Positions 1 through 11,398 of a DNA stretch of 55,738 nucleotides are shown piece after piece. The position numbers were made by a program, and so were the translations under genes. The DNA is from an uncultured Anaerolineae bacterium. GTDB lineage: Bacteria; Chloroflexota; Anaerolineae; J036; Brachytrichaceae. Where the stretch lies: contig CALBEF010000106.1 in NCBI GenBank assembly GCA_937927775.1, positions 1 to 55,738 of the forward strand, in the 5' to 3' direction. Below the pieces are notes generated by a model that had not been told where the DNA came from, made no database searches, and saw only the letters and a program-made list of their open reading frames with translations. Within the stretch, counting starts at the first letter, position 1. Each line of letters starts with the position of its first letter.

Positions 1-9
1 CAACGCAAA

Positions 10-750
10 GTGGCGGAAGAGGCCCTGCTCAACACGTATCTGACGCAGGATCAGTTGCCCGACTACGACGCCATCATCACAGAGGACGACACGCCGGTGG
101 ACAACATCTACTCGGAGAAACAGCAACGCCTGTTGACCGAATCGCTGTACGCCTCGTGGGCAGGGCCGACGGGAGACGGGCGGTTTCTGGCGCTTGCCAA
201 CGTGGGTTTGTTCTACTCGGTGCGCGAGCCGCCGCTGGTTCCCGACGTGTTGTTGAGCGTTGGGGTGCAGGCGCCGCCGGAGTTGTGGGAGAAGCGCCAT
301 CGCTCGTACTTTGTGTGGGAATACGGCAAGCCGCCGGATGTGGTGATCGAGATTGTGTCGAATCGGAAGGGTGGGGAGGCGGATGAGAAGCTGGGGATAT
401 ATGCCGGCATCGGCGTCTCGTACTATGTGATTCTTGACCCTGATGAGCATCTGCGCGGCGGGGTGTTGCGCGCGTTCGAGTTGCGCCCGACCGGCTACGA
501 GAGGATGGGGGACTTGCGCCTTGCCAGCGTTGGGCTGGGGCTGACGTTGTGGCGGGGCAGGTATGAGGGTGCGGAAGACCTGTGGCTGCGCTGGTGCGAC
601 CTGAGCGGCAATCTGCTTCTCACCGGCGTGGAACGCGCTGAACAGGCAGAACGCCAGCGGGATGAACTGGCCGCGCAACTTGAGATCGAGCGCCGGCGCA
701 TCGCGGCGCTGCTGCGCGCGCAAAATCCATCAGCCACCGGCGCAGACTGA
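10..750 (+). CDS. Uma2 family (DUF820) PD-(D/E)XK nuclease-like protein, probably 5'-truncated by window edge
   Basis: 246 residues from a GTG; the frame is open back to base 1, so the true start may lie outside the window. The core carries PDVLLSVGV, then the IEIVS-NRKGGE segment, which match the acidic and E-x-K positions of the Uma2 restriction-endonuclease-like fold. The last 40 residues (ERAEQAERQRDELAAQ and on) form a charged coiled coil often found at the end of these proteins. Uma2 proteins are abundant in Cyanobacteria and Chloroflexota; their cellular role is unsettled and nuclease activity is inferred from the fold only. Family call confident, function not. Confidence 0.85.
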   Translation: MAEEALLNTYLTQDQLPDYDAIITEDDTPVDNIYSEKQQRLLTESLYASWAGPTGDGRFLALANVGLFYSVREPPLVPDVLLSVGVQAPPELWEKRHRSYFVWEYGKPPDVVIEIVSNRKGGEADEKLGIYAGIGVSYYVILDPDEHLRGGVLRAFELRPTGYERMGDLRLASVGLGLTLWRGRYEGAEDLWLRWCDLSGNLLLTGVERAEQAERQRDELAAQLEIERRRIAALLRAQNPSATGAD

Positions 751-771
751 TCCTGTTGAATGGGAGGCGCC

Positions 772-1608
772 ATGCTCAAGATCGACACGCATCAACATTT
801 CTGGAATCTGGCGAAGGTGGAGTACCCGTGGCTGGGGCCGGAAGCCGGCCCGATCTACCGCACATTCGAGCCGGCTGAGCTGGCCCCTCAGCTTAAAGCC
901 GCCGGCATCGACAAAACTGTGCTGGTGCAGTCGGCCAACAACACCGAGGACACCGTCTCCATGCTCACCCAGGCCGAGGACTATGACTGGATCGGCGCGG
1001 TCGTAGGGTGGGTTCCCCTGCTCGACCCGGACAAGACGGGCCGGCTGCTTGAGCGATACAGCAGGCATCCGAAATTTCGCGGCATGCGCCATCTCATCCA
1101 CAACGAGGCTGACCCGGACTGGATCGTGCAGGAGCGTGTGATCGAAGGGTTGAAGGTGCTGGCTGGCTTTGATATGGTCTTCGAGCTGGTGGCGGTGTAT
1201 CCCAACCATCTCAAACACGCGCCCACGCTCATGGAGCGCGTGCCCGGCCTGAAAATGGTGATCGACCATCTCGCCAAGCCACCGATCAAAGAGAAGCAGA
1301 TGGGCGCATGGGCCGAGCAGATGGCCGCCGCCGCGCGTTACCCCAACGTGTTCGCCAAGGTATCCGGCCTGAACACAGCCGCCGAATGGGACACCTGGAG
1401 CGCCGACGACTTGAAGCCCTATATCGACTTCGCCGTTGCCACGTTTGGCGCGGATCGCCTGATGTTTGGCAGCGACTGGCCGGTGTGCATTCTGGCCGGC
1501 GACTATGCCCGCGTGTGGGCGGCCACCCGCCAGGCGCTGCAAGGCTACGCGCAGGCCGAGATCGACGCAATTCTGGGCGGCACGGCGCAGCGCGTCTATC
1601 GCATCTGA
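772..1608 (+). CDS. Amidohydrolase 2 family, L-fucono/rhamnono-lactonase-like metal hydrolase
   Basis: 278 residues. The start at 772 is chosen because GGGAGG lies four bases upstream; an in-frame ATG at 760 precedes that site. The N-terminal DTHQHFW supplies the HxH metal ligands at the end of strand 1, and GSDWPVC near the C-terminus is the signature of the COG3618 TIM-barrel lactonases that open sugar lactones in fucose or rhamnose breakdown. It lies 21 bp after the Uma2 gene. The substrate cannot be read from sequence; hydrolysis of a sugar lactone or related cyclic ester in the cytoplasm is the likely role. Confidence 0.85.
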   Translation: MLKIDTHQHFWNLAKVEYPWLGPEAGPIYRTFEPAELAPQLKAAGIDKTVLVQSANNTEDTVSMLTQAEDYDWIGAVVGWVPLLDPDKTGRLLERYSRHPKFRGMRHLIHNEADPDWIVQERVIEGLKVLAGFDMVFELVAVYPNHLKHAPTLMERVPGLKMVIDHLAKPPIKEKQMGAWAEQMAAAARYPNVFAKVSGLNTAAEWDTWSADDLKPYIDFAVATFGADRLMFGSDWPVCILAGDYARVWAATRQALQGYAQAEIDAILGGTAQRVYRI

Positions 1609-1617
1609 CCGGCGCGC

Positions 1618-2424
1618 TTACGGCGCCGGCGCGTCGATCGCTGTCGTGGGCGGGGGTGAAGTGGATTCCGGGCTGGGCGTGATTTCCGATGTGGCGCCAG
1701 GTGTCTGGGTTGCTGCCGGCTCGCCGCCTGTGACCTCAACCCTCTCGCCATCGCCGGCAAACTGGACGACATCCCTGGCGACCCAGCCCTCACGACTCTG
1801 GAACAGGATCTGCCACCACAGGTCATCGGCGCTCTTGCCGATCACGGGCGCGATTTGACCGGGCGCCAAGCGACCCAGGACGCGGAACTGCCGGCCCGGG
1901 CCGGCGCGCACGTTCACGCTTTCCCATGCCTGAATAAGCCCGTCGCGCGTGCGCTGGGTAGGGCCGGGCATGTCGAAGGAAATCTCGCCGGTCAGCACGA
2001 TCCAGTTGGCCGGCAGCCATCCCTGCAACTCTCCGGTGTCGATCTTTGCCCACGTGCCATCGTCGTTGATCTCGGCCAGTTCGGCAAACTGGCCTGGCTG
2101 AAGCGCGCCGATCACATCATGCTGGCTGCCCGGCCCGGATCGCAGGCGCACCGCCGCATCGCCCGAAGCGGACATGACCTCCACCATCGGCGTTGGCAGC
2201 GGCGTTGCGGTGGGGGTGGGCGTCACGGTCGGGGTGGGTGTGGGCGTCTCGGTGGCCGTCGCCGTCGGTGTGAGCGGGATGGCAGTGGGAGCGAGGTCTG
2301 TTATTGCCGATTCTGCCGGCCCGATCAGGCGCGTGGCCGCCGGCAGCAGTGATTCGCACGCGGTCAGCGCGAGGAGCGCGCTGAACATGAGCATGTGTCG
2401 CCGGGCGGAGCGCAGGGTTGCCAT
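1618..2424 (-). CDS. Lipoprotein with two bacterial SH3 domains
   Basis: 268 residues, convergent with the lactonase gene. A short basic N-terminus, hydrophobic stretch and LTAC lipobox near residue 23 mark a lipoprotein. A Thr/Pro spacer rich in TPTPT-type sequence (about 55-80) precedes two SH3b domains: VRLRSGPGSQ...GWLPANWI (about 90-145) and VNVRAGPGRQ...GWVARDVV (about 168-225). The C-terminus is again Pro/Thr/Ser-rich. SH3b pairs bind peptidoglycan or wall peptides, so this is an envelope protein on the outer face of the membrane. No Shine-Dalgarno is seen; a TATACT hexamer lies 8 bp before the ATG. Confidence 0.8.
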   Translation of the reverse strand: MATLRSARRHMLMFSALLALTACESLLPAATRLIGPAESAITDLAPTAIPLTPTATATETPTPTPTVTPTPTATPLPTPMVEVMSASGDAAVRLRSGPGSQHDVIGALQPGQFAELAEINDDGTWAKIDTGELQGWLPANWIVLTGEISFDMPGPTQRTRDGLIQAWESVNVRAGPGRQFRVLGRLAPGQIAPVIGKSADDLWWQILFQSREGWVARDVVQFAGDGERVEVTGGEPAATQTPGATSEITPSPESTSPPPTTAIDAPAP

Positions 2425-2432
2425 GCCGGTTC

Positions 2433-2438
2433 AGTATA
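2433..2438 (-). promoter_or_regulatory. -10-like TATACT, 8 bp before the SH3 lipoprotein start
   Basis: TATACT on the minus strand with 8 bp to the ATG at 2424, which would place the transcript start at or next to the start codon. No convincing -35 box. Confidence 0.4.
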
Positions 2439-2484
2439 CGCAGTCCATTGCCCGACGACTGCCGGCTTTGTCCACAAGTTGCGG

Positions 2485-2523
2485 AAAAGCCAAAGCGAAG
2501 CCGGCGCAAAGCCGGCTTCGCTT
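2485..2523 (-). terminator. Intrinsic terminator-like hairpin after clpC
   Basis: A perfect 13-bp stem (AAGCGAAGCCGGC at 2493-2505 with GCCGGCTTCGCTT at 2511-2523) begins one base after the clpC stop codon, with an interrupted U-rich tail (UGGCUUUU) on the minus strand. The GCGAAGCCGGC arms recur at 34514-34540, so it may also be a copy of a dispersed palindrome. Confidence 0.6.
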
Positions 2524-2524
2524 G

Positions 2525-5056
<2,532 letters not shown>

Positions 5057-5231
5057 AGGTATCGTTCTCCAGACTGAGCATCCAGCCCAGTGCTGACGTT
5101 GGCAACTTCCTTATAGGTGATAATGATTATATGTGCCTGAGTTATCGGCCTGTAGGCGCTGCATTAGACCTGTATCAGAATAGGGGGCGCCTCTAATCCT
5201 CTGATTTATGATGCGGGTGTCAGGAGGGCCA
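5057..5231. promoter_or_regulatory. Divergent promoter region clpC / secreted amidase
   Basis: 175-bp divergent spacer with an AT-rich island at about 5110-5135 (contains GATAATGATTATAT), unusual in this GC-rich DNA. Likely holds promoters for both genes; individual boxes cannot be assigned with confidence. Confidence 0.4.
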
Positions 5232-8200
5232 ATGAAACCGGTCATCTGGGTAAAGACGATCATCCTGGGCCTGGCTGCCAGCCTTGCAGTGGCACTGGCG
5301 TCTTGCGCGGCGGGCCAATTGCCTTACGTGAAAGTCCGGCTCGTCACCGGCCCGGCGCAACCCGCTTCCCCCGTCAGCCAGACGGCGCAGATGCGCTTGC
5401 AGTCTCTCTTTTCACAACCGACGGCGCAGCGCGTCCCCGGCGGCCCTGGGTCTGACGTCGCACTTGATTCAGTTGTGGCGGCCGGCGAAGCTGTGACGGT
5501 CGTGTTGCGTTTGGCGTCGCCGCAGCTCGATGGCGACGGCCGCCCGGCTGTTGTGCTCGACAGCGATGGCCTGACCCGCCAGGTTATCGACGCCCTGCTT
5601 GACCTGCCGATCCGGCGCGTGCACGTGCTGGCCGTTGACGCCGCTGCGCCCGATCAACCGCCCAGGCCCCTGCACGCCTTTGCGCCGGCGCGCCCGATTC
5701 AACTCAAGCCTCGATTGAGCGGCGCGGAGGACACGCATCTGCCCGGCGGCGCGCGCGCCGGCACTCTGTCTCAGGCCGGCTCGCAGCAGGCGTTGGGCGG
5801 TCTGGCCGGCAGGAGCGTTTACGTCAGCGCCGGCCACGGCTGGTACTCCCACCCGGACTACGGCTGGCTGACCCAGCGCGGTGTCAACAACGGCATCATC
5901 GAAGACCACAACAATGCCGAGGCCGTCAATCAATATCTGATCGCCTATCTGCGGCAGGCCGGCGCCGATGTGTTTCCGGCGCGCGACCCGGCCATGATCG
6001 CTGCCGAGCATGTCATCGACAATGCGGACAACGCAGGCGGCGCCGGCTATGCAGAGGCCGGAGAATGGTTCACCAGCGCGCTGGCCGGCTATCGTGGCGG
6101 CTCGTACCGTTACGCGGTCAGCGTCGCCGCGATCACACCTACGGCGGTGGCGACCTGGAGCGCGCCGGTGGCAGTGTCGGGGTGGTATCCCGTGTATGCC
6201 TGGTACGTTGCGGCGGCCAATCGCGTCCCGCAGGCGCGCTATCGCATCCTCCACGCCGGCGGCGCAAGCGATGTCGTCATTAACCAGCAGATGCATGGCT
6301 ACACCTGGCGTTATTTGGGCGTGTACTACTTTCGCGCCGGCGACGTGGCGCAGGTCGCCGTGTCGAATGCGTCCACGGTTGCCGGCAGGGCGGTGATCGC
6401 AGACGCGATCCGGCTGGGCGGCGGGGTGGGGGACATTACGCGCGGCGCGCGGCCAAGTCTTAAACCGCGCTGGGAAGAGGCTGCCCGCTACTGGACGATG
6501 CTGCTCGGCGCGCCGGCCAGTGTGTATGACTCGCGCCAGGGTGAACTGTGGTGTGGCGCGCTCGCCCCGGACGCCTGCGACGATATCACGGCGCGTCCCC
6601 GTTACGTTGACTGGGAGAACATCGGCACCGGCGACGACGCAGTGTTCGTGTCGTGGCATTCCAACGCCAGCAGCGGCAACGCGCGTGGAACGGTCTCTTT
6701 CATCTACAACAACGATCCCAACCCGCCTTACAACGAATGGACGCGCCTGCCCGGGGCGCCTGCATTGCAATCGGCGGTGCATGGCCGGGTTATTCAGGCC
6801 ATTCGCAACGGGTGGGATGCGACATGGCACGACTTCGGCCAGTGGCAGGCCAACCTGGGCGAGGTGCGCGAGACGCGCAGCGCGCCGGCCATGCTGATCG
6901 AAATGGCTTTTCACGACAATATCACCGACGCGGCGCAGTTGCGCGAGCCGCGTTTTGCCCAGTTGCTGGCGCGGGCAGTCTATCAGGGGATCGTCAACTA
7001 CTATGCGCAGAAAGACGGCGTGCCGCCGCGTTATTTGCCCGAGCCGCCGGAGCAACTGGCTGTGCGCAACCTGGGTGGCGGCGCGCTGCTGGTGTCATGG
7101 CAGGCGCCGGCCACGTTTGCGCTTGGCACGTCCACCGACCCGGCTCAGCGTTATCGTCTCTACACCAGCAGTGATGGCTTTGCCTGGGATGGCGGGCGCG
7201 AGGTAGTCGGCTTGTCCGCTGTGTTGAGCGGCTATGCTGCCGGCCAGGTGGTGTATGTGCGCGCCACGGCGGTCAACGACGGCGGCGAATCATTCCCCAC
7301 GCCGGCGCTGGCGGCGCGTGTGGGGCCGGCACCGCGCGCGCTGCTCGTGCATGGCTTCGACTCGCTCGATGCTTCGATGCGCCTGGTTGACGGCGGGGCC
7401 ACGCGCATGATTCTCGACCGGATGAACCGCTACAACTACATCGCGCAGCACGCCGTCGCGATTACCGAAGCGTTCGACAGCGCCGCGCATCAGGCGATTG
7501 GGTCGGGCGCAGTGTCGCTGTTGGGATATCGATTGGTGAACTGGTTTGCCGGGATGCAGACGGTCAGCGATGGGGTGTTTGCGCCGGCCGAGCGCGCAGC
7601 CCTGCGACAGTTCGTGGCTCAGCCGCGCCGTGTGTTGCTGGTGAGCGGCTCGAATGTGGCCGCCTACCTCAACGGCGCAGACCCGGCTTTTCTGCGCGAC
7701 GTGCTGGGCGCGCAGTATGTGGCAGACAGCGCGGTGTCGTATCAGGCGACGCCGCTTTCCCCCGGCCTGTTCGCCGGCCTGTCGTCGGTGTCCATCGACG
7801 ATGGGACGCGCGGAACCTACAACGCCTGGTCGAACGATGTGCTTGCGCCGGCTGCCGGCGCGGCCTCGCTCATCGCGCACGCTTCGGGCGGCAGCGCCGG
7901 CGTCTCGCGCCAGCACGCCGATCAAACCCAGGTTGTTTTCCTGTCGTTTCCGTTGGAAACGGTGTACCCGGATTCGGCGCGCAGCGCGCTGGTGGCGCGC
8001 GTCGTGTCACTGCTCGGCGCGCCAACGGCAGCGGTCTTTCCCAGGGTTTTCCTGCCCGCTGTCAGCGCAGCCGGCGCGCAGGATGTGTGCGACGCGCTGG
8101 TGAACGGCGGCTTTGAGGTGGACGCCGGCTGGCAGATCAACCCGACCCCCTGGCCGGCGACCTACACTACTGCCCTTGCGTGGGCCGGCCAGAGAGCGAT

Positions 8201-8561
8201 GCGTGTGGGTGTGCCGTTCGACACGCCTGATCCGGGTGTTCTGGCGTTTTCCTCGGTATCGCAGACAGTCATGCTACCCGTCAATGCTGCCTCGCTCTCG
8301 GTGTGGATCAACGCCGTCACCGAAGACGACGACGACCAGTTCTACATTCGTCTGTGGGATGAGGCGGGGGCGCTGGCGACGCTGTACGAATCCGGCGCGC
8401 CGACTGCCGGCTGGCAACGCCTGCTGTTCGATCTGTCGCCGTGGGCCGGCCAGCGCGTCACCCTGCTGCTCGGCGCGCGCAACGATGGCGATGGCCGGCG
8501 CAGCGCAGCCTGGCTCGACGAGGTCAGCGCGCCATTCCCGTGCGCGGCGGGGCAGGACTGA
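5232..8561 (+). CDS. Lipoprotein N-acetylmuramoyl-L-alanine amidase with inserted golvesin-like domain and C-terminal modules
   Basis: 1109 residues; start at 5232 behind AGGAGG with four bases spacing (an ATG at 5208 has no such site). Signal sequence ending in LASC marks a lipoprotein. The amidase_3 fold starts at about residue 195 (VYVSAGHGW, first Zn ligand; IIEDHNNAE, Glu ligand), is interrupted by about 170 residues that begin VIDNADN and end IADAIRLGG, typical of golvesin/xanthan-lyase C-terminal domains, and resumes with FVSWHSNASSG (second His) and LIEMAFHDN (catalytic Glu region). A fibronectin III domain (about 605-690), a ThuA/GATase-like domain (about 695-920) and a C-terminal jelly-roll module follow. 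It should cleave the stem peptide from MurNAc in cell-surface peptidoglycan. Confidence 0.88.
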   Translation: MKPVIWVKTIILGLAASLAVALASCAAGQLPYVKVRLVTGPAQPASPVSQTAQMRLQSLFSQPTAQRVPGGPGSDVALDSVVAAGEAVTVVLRLASPQLDGDGRPAVVLDSDGLTRQVIDALLDLPIRRVHVLAVDAAAPDQPPRPLHAFAPARPIQLKPRLSGAEDTHLPGGARAGTLSQAGSQQALGGLAGRSVYVSAGHGWYSHPDYGWLTQRGVNNGIIEDHNNAEAVNQYLIAYLRQAGADVFPARDPAMIAAEHVIDNADNAGGAGYAEAGEWFTSALAGYRGGSYRYAVSVAAITPTAVATWSAPVAVSGWYPVYAWYVAAANRVPQARYRILHAGGASDVVINQQMHGYTWRYLGVYYFRAGDVAQVAVSNASTVAGRAVIADAIRLGGGVGDITRGARPSLKPRWEEAARYWTMLLGAPASVYDSRQGELWCGALAPDACDDITARPRYVDWENIGTGDDAVFVSWHSNASSGNARGTVSFIYNNDPNPPYNEWTRLPGAPALQSAVHGRVIQAIRNGWDATWHDFGQWQANLGEVRETRSAPAMLIEMAFHDNITDAAQLREPRFAQLLARAVYQGIVNYYAQKDGVPPRYLPEPPEQLAVRNLGGGALLVSWQAPATFALGTSTDPAQRYRLYTSSDGFAWDGGREVVGLSAVLSGYAAGQVVYVRATAVNDGGESFPTPALAARVGPAPRALLVHGFDSLDASMRLVDGGATRMILDRMNRYNYIAQHAVAITEAFDSAAHQAIGSGAVSLLGYRLVNWFAGMQTVSDGVFAPAERAALRQFVAQPRRVLLVSGSNVAAYLNGADPAFLRDVLGAQYVADSAVSYQATPLSPGLFAGLSSVSIDDGTRGTYNAWSNDVLAPAAGAASLIAHASGGSAGVSRQHADQTQVVFLSFPLETVYPDSARSALVARVVSLLGAPTAAVFPRVFLPAVSAAGAQDVCDALVNGGFEVDAGWQINPTPWPATYTTALAWAGQRAMRVGVPFDTPDPGVLAFSSVSQTVMLPVNAASLSVWINAVTEDDDDQFYIRLWDEAGALATLYESGAPTAGWQRLLFDLSPWAGQRVTLLLGARNDGDGRRSAAWLDEVSAPFPCAAGQD

Positions 8562-8813
8562 AAGGGCGCGTTTCTTTGACGGGTATTGCCCGGCTATCTG
8601 CCTGGCGACTGCGGTTTGCGAAGCCGGCCTTGCACTGGCTTTGCCTTGCGTTGCGCGCAGATTCATCTGCCGCGCAAATCAGCGAATTTTTCCTGCTGGG
8701 ACATGCGCCCGACTGAAACGCGCCCCAATCTGACAACTGACGACTGGCTACTGACCACTGAATCCTGAAGCCGGCCCGTGCTACCATTCGCCCATCCAGA
8801 CAGGAGGCGCGCG
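8562..8813. repeat. Intergenic region with hairpins and a short degenerate heptamer array
   Basis: No gene seen. Holds an imperfect palindrome at 8651-8677 (arms TTGCGCG and CGCGCAA around AGATTCATCT; second copy near 34484-34506), a GAAGCCGG half-hairpin near 8619, and a 7-bp-periodic run at 8731-8768 (TGACAAC, TGACGAC, TGGCTAC, TGACCAC, TGAATCC). Confidence 0.6.
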
Positions 8814-9200
8814 ATGCGTTTATTGATTCGCTGGTTGATCAGCGGCCTTGCGATTGCGGCTGCGGTGGCGATTGTGCCCGGCATCCATGTGGATGGAAAC
8901 GGCGTCACCGTGGTGGCGGTCATGGCTATCATTCTCGGTCTGGCCAACGCGCTGGTTCGGCCATTGCTCACCATTCTGACCTGCCCGCTCATCATTCTTA
9001 CACTGGGCGTGTTCGTGCTGGTTGTCAACGCCGTGTCGTTTCTGATCGCCACTTCGTTTGCGAACTGGCTGGGCGTGGGGTTCTATGTCGATAGCTTCTG
9101 GGACGCTCTTTTTGGTTCCCTGATCGTCAGTATTGTGTCCACGGTGCTGTCGATGTTCTTGTACGACGATCGCGAGCCGCGCTACGTCCGGCGGGTGTAG
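8814..9200 (+). CDS. Phage holin family / DUF (PF04020-type) four-TM membrane protein
   Basis: 128 residues; start at 8814 chosen from AGGAGG six bases upstream. Four hydrophobic helices and the motif order IVPGIHVDG, ILGLANALVRPLLTILTCPLIILTLG, FVLVVNA, and FWDALFGSLIVSIVS are typical of the small membrane family named after mycobacteriophage holins but widespread on bacterial chromosomes. There are no phage genes nearby, so a lysis role is unlikely. Single-gene unit, convergent with the ECF T gene. Function unknown. Confidence 0.8.
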   Translation: MRLLIRWLISGLAIAAAVAIVPGIHVDGNGVTVVAVMAIILGLANALVRPLLTILTCPLIILTLGVFVLVVNAVSFLIATSFANWLGVGFYVDSFWDALFGSLIVSIVSTVLSMFLYDDREPRYVRRV

Positions 9201-9254
9201 GCCGGTTAGCAATTCCACATCCCACCGCAGGTTGTGGCGCCGGCTGATCCGGCC

Positions 9255-10277
9255 TCAAGCTTCCTGTGGCAACTCGCGTCGCAGGAGCGGTGTCAGCCAG
9301 CCCAGCATCAGGATGCCCAGCGCGGGGTCGAATGACGGCATGGCGAAACGCGGGTAGGGGGTGTAGTGCAAGGTGTCGCGCGCAATCAGCGGAACGGGAA
9401 GCAGGATGAGCAGGCCGAGCGCGATGCTGATGCCGGCGCATACTGCATCCAGGCGCGTGAACGGGGTCAGCCGGTAGGTGGTATGGGGCGAGGCGTTGCC
9501 GGCCTGACGCAATCCCAACAGAATAAACACGCCGCCGGCTGCCATCGCTGTCAGGCTGAAAGCGGGGTGGGCGGCTGCCAGACTCAGCACGAAGCCGGCC
9601 AGAACGCAGACCAGCCCGGAAAACAGCAGCCACCGTGTGCGCGCCGGCGCTGTGCGGTTGTGCGTTGCGCCGAACCCGCGCGCCACCATCGCCTCGGACA
9701 ACTGCATGGATTGCTCCAGCCCGCCCATCAACAACGGCAGCCAGAGCGGCAGCCAGTCGCGCAGCCCTTTCACCTTGTGCCCGCGCACTGCCTGGGCCTC
9801 GCGCACTTCGCGCAGCCGCCGCAGTGTCTGCGGAATGAACGACAACGCGATGCCTACCGTCACGCCGATGGACTGGAATGCGCGCGGCGTCCCGCGCACC
9901 AGTTGATGCGCCGGCGTCGCAGTGCTGAGCACACTGAACACGGAGATCATCGTGATCAGCGCCAGGCCGTTGACGCTGCCGTAGGCGGCTGCCTCAAGCG
10001 TGACCGGCCCGCTCAACAGGGGAATCTCGCCGGGGATGACGAGCAAAACGGTGTCTCCGATGTGGATCGTGAGCGCGTTGAACAGTGTGGAGATTGGAAT
10101 CACGAATGCGGCAAAGCGCGCCAGCCATGTGGGCGCCGGCCTGTTGCGAAGCTGCGCGAAGTGGCTGCTGACTGCCACTGCGATGAGCAATAAGATCGTC
10201 AGATATAGCGGGTTGCGCGTGCTCAACGCAACGGCGAGCAGGCTGGCGATCCAGGCGACCCAGGCGCGCAGATGCAT
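9255..10277 (-). CDS. ecfT: ECF transporter T component (EcfT/CbiQ-like transmembrane protein)
   Basis: 340 residues from the ATG at 10277. The frame runs on upstream but that part only translates a tandem repeat, so it is excluded. Hydrophobic helices at the N-terminus, then the coupling region with EAQAVRGHKVKG and SEAMVARGFGA, which correspond to the two Ala-Arg-Gly-type coupling helices by which T components contact the ATPases. A further C-terminal hydrophobic block (four or more helices) follows the core. It is the last gene of the riboswitch-controlled operon. The ATPase partners (EcfA) are not encoded in this window. Confidence 0.85.
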   Translation of the reverse strand: MHLRAWVAWIASLLAVALSTRNPLYLTILLLIAVAVSSHFAQLRNRPAPTWLARFAAFVIPISTLFNALTIHIGDTVLLVIPGEIPLLSGPVTLEAAAYGSVNGLALITMISVFSVLSTATPAHQLVRGTPRAFQSIGVTVGIALSFIPQTLRRLREVREAQAVRGHKVKGLRDWLPLWLPLLMGGLEQSMQLSEAMVARGFGATHNRTAPARTRWLLFSGLVCVLAGFVLSLAAAHPAFSLTAMAAGGVFILLGLRQAGNASPHTTYRLTPFTRLDAVCAGISIALGLLILLPVPLIARDTLHYTPYPRFAMPSFDPALGILMLGWLTPLLRRELPQEA

Positions 10278-10282
10278 CTTTG

Positions 10283-10370
10283 GATTGAGTGATTGAGCGA
10301 TTGACGATTGAGCGATTGACGATTGAGCGATTGAGCGATTGAGCGATTGACGATTGAGTGCATTGAGCGA
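10283..10370. repeat. Heptamer/octamer tandem array, GATTGAC/GATTGAGC family
   Basis: About a dozen direct units of GATTGAC or GATTGAGC between the S- and T-component genes. Same family, in inverse orientation, as 29820-29892. Confidence 0.9.
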
Positions 10371-10388
10371 CTCGCGTTGATACGCGAC

Positions 10389-10452
10389 ACGCAATACGCA
10401 CTACGCAATACGCACTACGCAATACGCACTACGCAATACTACGCAATACGCC
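10389..10452. repeat. Heptamer tandem array, ACGCAAT/ACGCACT family
   Basis: Alternating heptamers ACGCAAT and ACGCACT, repeated for about nine units directly after the GATTGAC array and inside the ECF operon. Different sequence family, same 7-bp period. Confidence 0.9.
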
Positions 10453-10464
10453 AACGCGCGCGCC

Positions 10465-11397
10465 CTACATCCGTCGTTCTGTCTCGAACAGGAAGCGGCG
10501 CTTGAAGCGTTGCAGCGCTTTCAGCGTGGGAATGCCGAACAGGGCCAGCAGGATGACGTTGCCGGCTGCTCTGAAAAGGTCCCATAGCAGCGAGGTAGCG
10601 CCGTAGAACACCAGATATCGTTGCACAGTGTCGCCGGCGCTGAGGCCGGCCTGCCAGCTTTGTTCCGGCGAGCCGGCCTGGAACGGCCAGAACCACAAGT
10701 TCATGATCGCGCCGTAGAGGAACCCCCACAGCGCGCCAAAGCCGATCAGCCCTGCCAGCTCACGCCTTGAGTATGTGTCCTGCGCGCGCAGTGATCGACT
10801 GCCCGCGATCCAGGATTGCGCGTTTCGCAGCCAGCCGGCGCTCATGCCCGTCCAGCCGGCGGTGAACATTTGATATGGCAGCCACGGGCCGATGCCGGCA
10901 GTGACCAGCGCGGAAACGAGGAGCGACAACGCGCCCATCAGAAAGCCAAAGCGCGCGCCGAACACATAGCCGCTCAGGATGATGAGCAGAAAGATCGGCG
11001 TGAATCCGCCGGGGCCGGGAAACGCGGTGTCGGCCAGGCGCAGCACGCTGTTGATGGCGATCAGCACGCCCAGCAACGCAATCAGCTTTGCGCTCATGAC
11101 CTGGCCCTGTGTCTCAATTGCCAGCGCGGCCAGGCATAGCGCGATGATCAACGCCAATGCAAAAGGTGATGAGATGCTGCCCGCGTTCTGCGCGCCGGCA
11201 TCGACCTGTTGTTGCGCGACTGCCCCGGACAGAAACGGGTAAAGGAAGATGAAGACGCCGATGAGCGCCGTCAACGTGTAGATGCCGGCGCTCAGCAGGC
11301 CCTGCGCTGTGTTTCCGCTGAGCGCCAGCTTGCCGGCGCCCAACCCCGCTGTGCGCCTGGAGCGCAGCGCGCCGGATGCAAAATCATGCGCGGTCAT
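10465..11397 (-). CDS. ECF transporter S component, predicted cobalamin-specific
   Basis: 310 residues with an N-terminal soluble stretch and roughly six to seven hydrophobic helices. The middle (FTPIFLLIILSGYVFGARFGFLMG ordering of a helix, small residues and ALSLLVSALVTAGIGPWLPYQM) matches the substrate-binding S subunits of energy-coupling-factor importers. It starts one base after the stop of the upstream gene, so the two are translationally coupled. Cobalamin specificity is inferred only from the riboswitch and from the neighbours; other corrinoids or cobinamide are equally possible. No ATPase gene is adjacent. Confidence 0.8.
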   Translation of the reverse strand: MTAHDFASGALRSRRTAGLGAGKLALSGNTAQGLLSAGIYTLTALIGVFIFLYPFLSGAVAQQQVDAGAQNAGSISSPFALALIIALCLAALAIETQGQVMSAKLIALLGVLIAINSVLRLADTAFPGPGGFTPIFLLIILSGYVFGARFGFLMGALSLLVSALVTAGIGPWLPYQMFTAGWTGMSAGWLRNAQSWIAGSRSLRAQDTYSRRELAGLIGFGALWGFLYGAIMNLWFWPFQAGSPEQSWQAGLSAGDTVQRYLVFYGATSLLWDLFRAAGNVILLALFGIPTLKALQRFKRRFLFETERRM

Positions 11398-11398
11398 G

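Noticed and set aside
5469..7055. A 528-codon minus-strand frame opposite the amidase
   Set aside because: Arg/Val/His-rich composition typical of an antisense shadow; the plus strand has clear amidase motifs and an AGGAGG start.
8814..9200. Holin as a sign of a prophage
   Set aside because: No phage structural, integrase or lysin genes nearby; this holin-like family is common on chromosomes.
10278..10394. 39-residue N-terminal extension of the ECF T protein (Ser/Leu/Ala/Gln repeats)
   Set aside because: Pure translation of the GATTGAC array; the ATG at 10277 begins the conserved protein.
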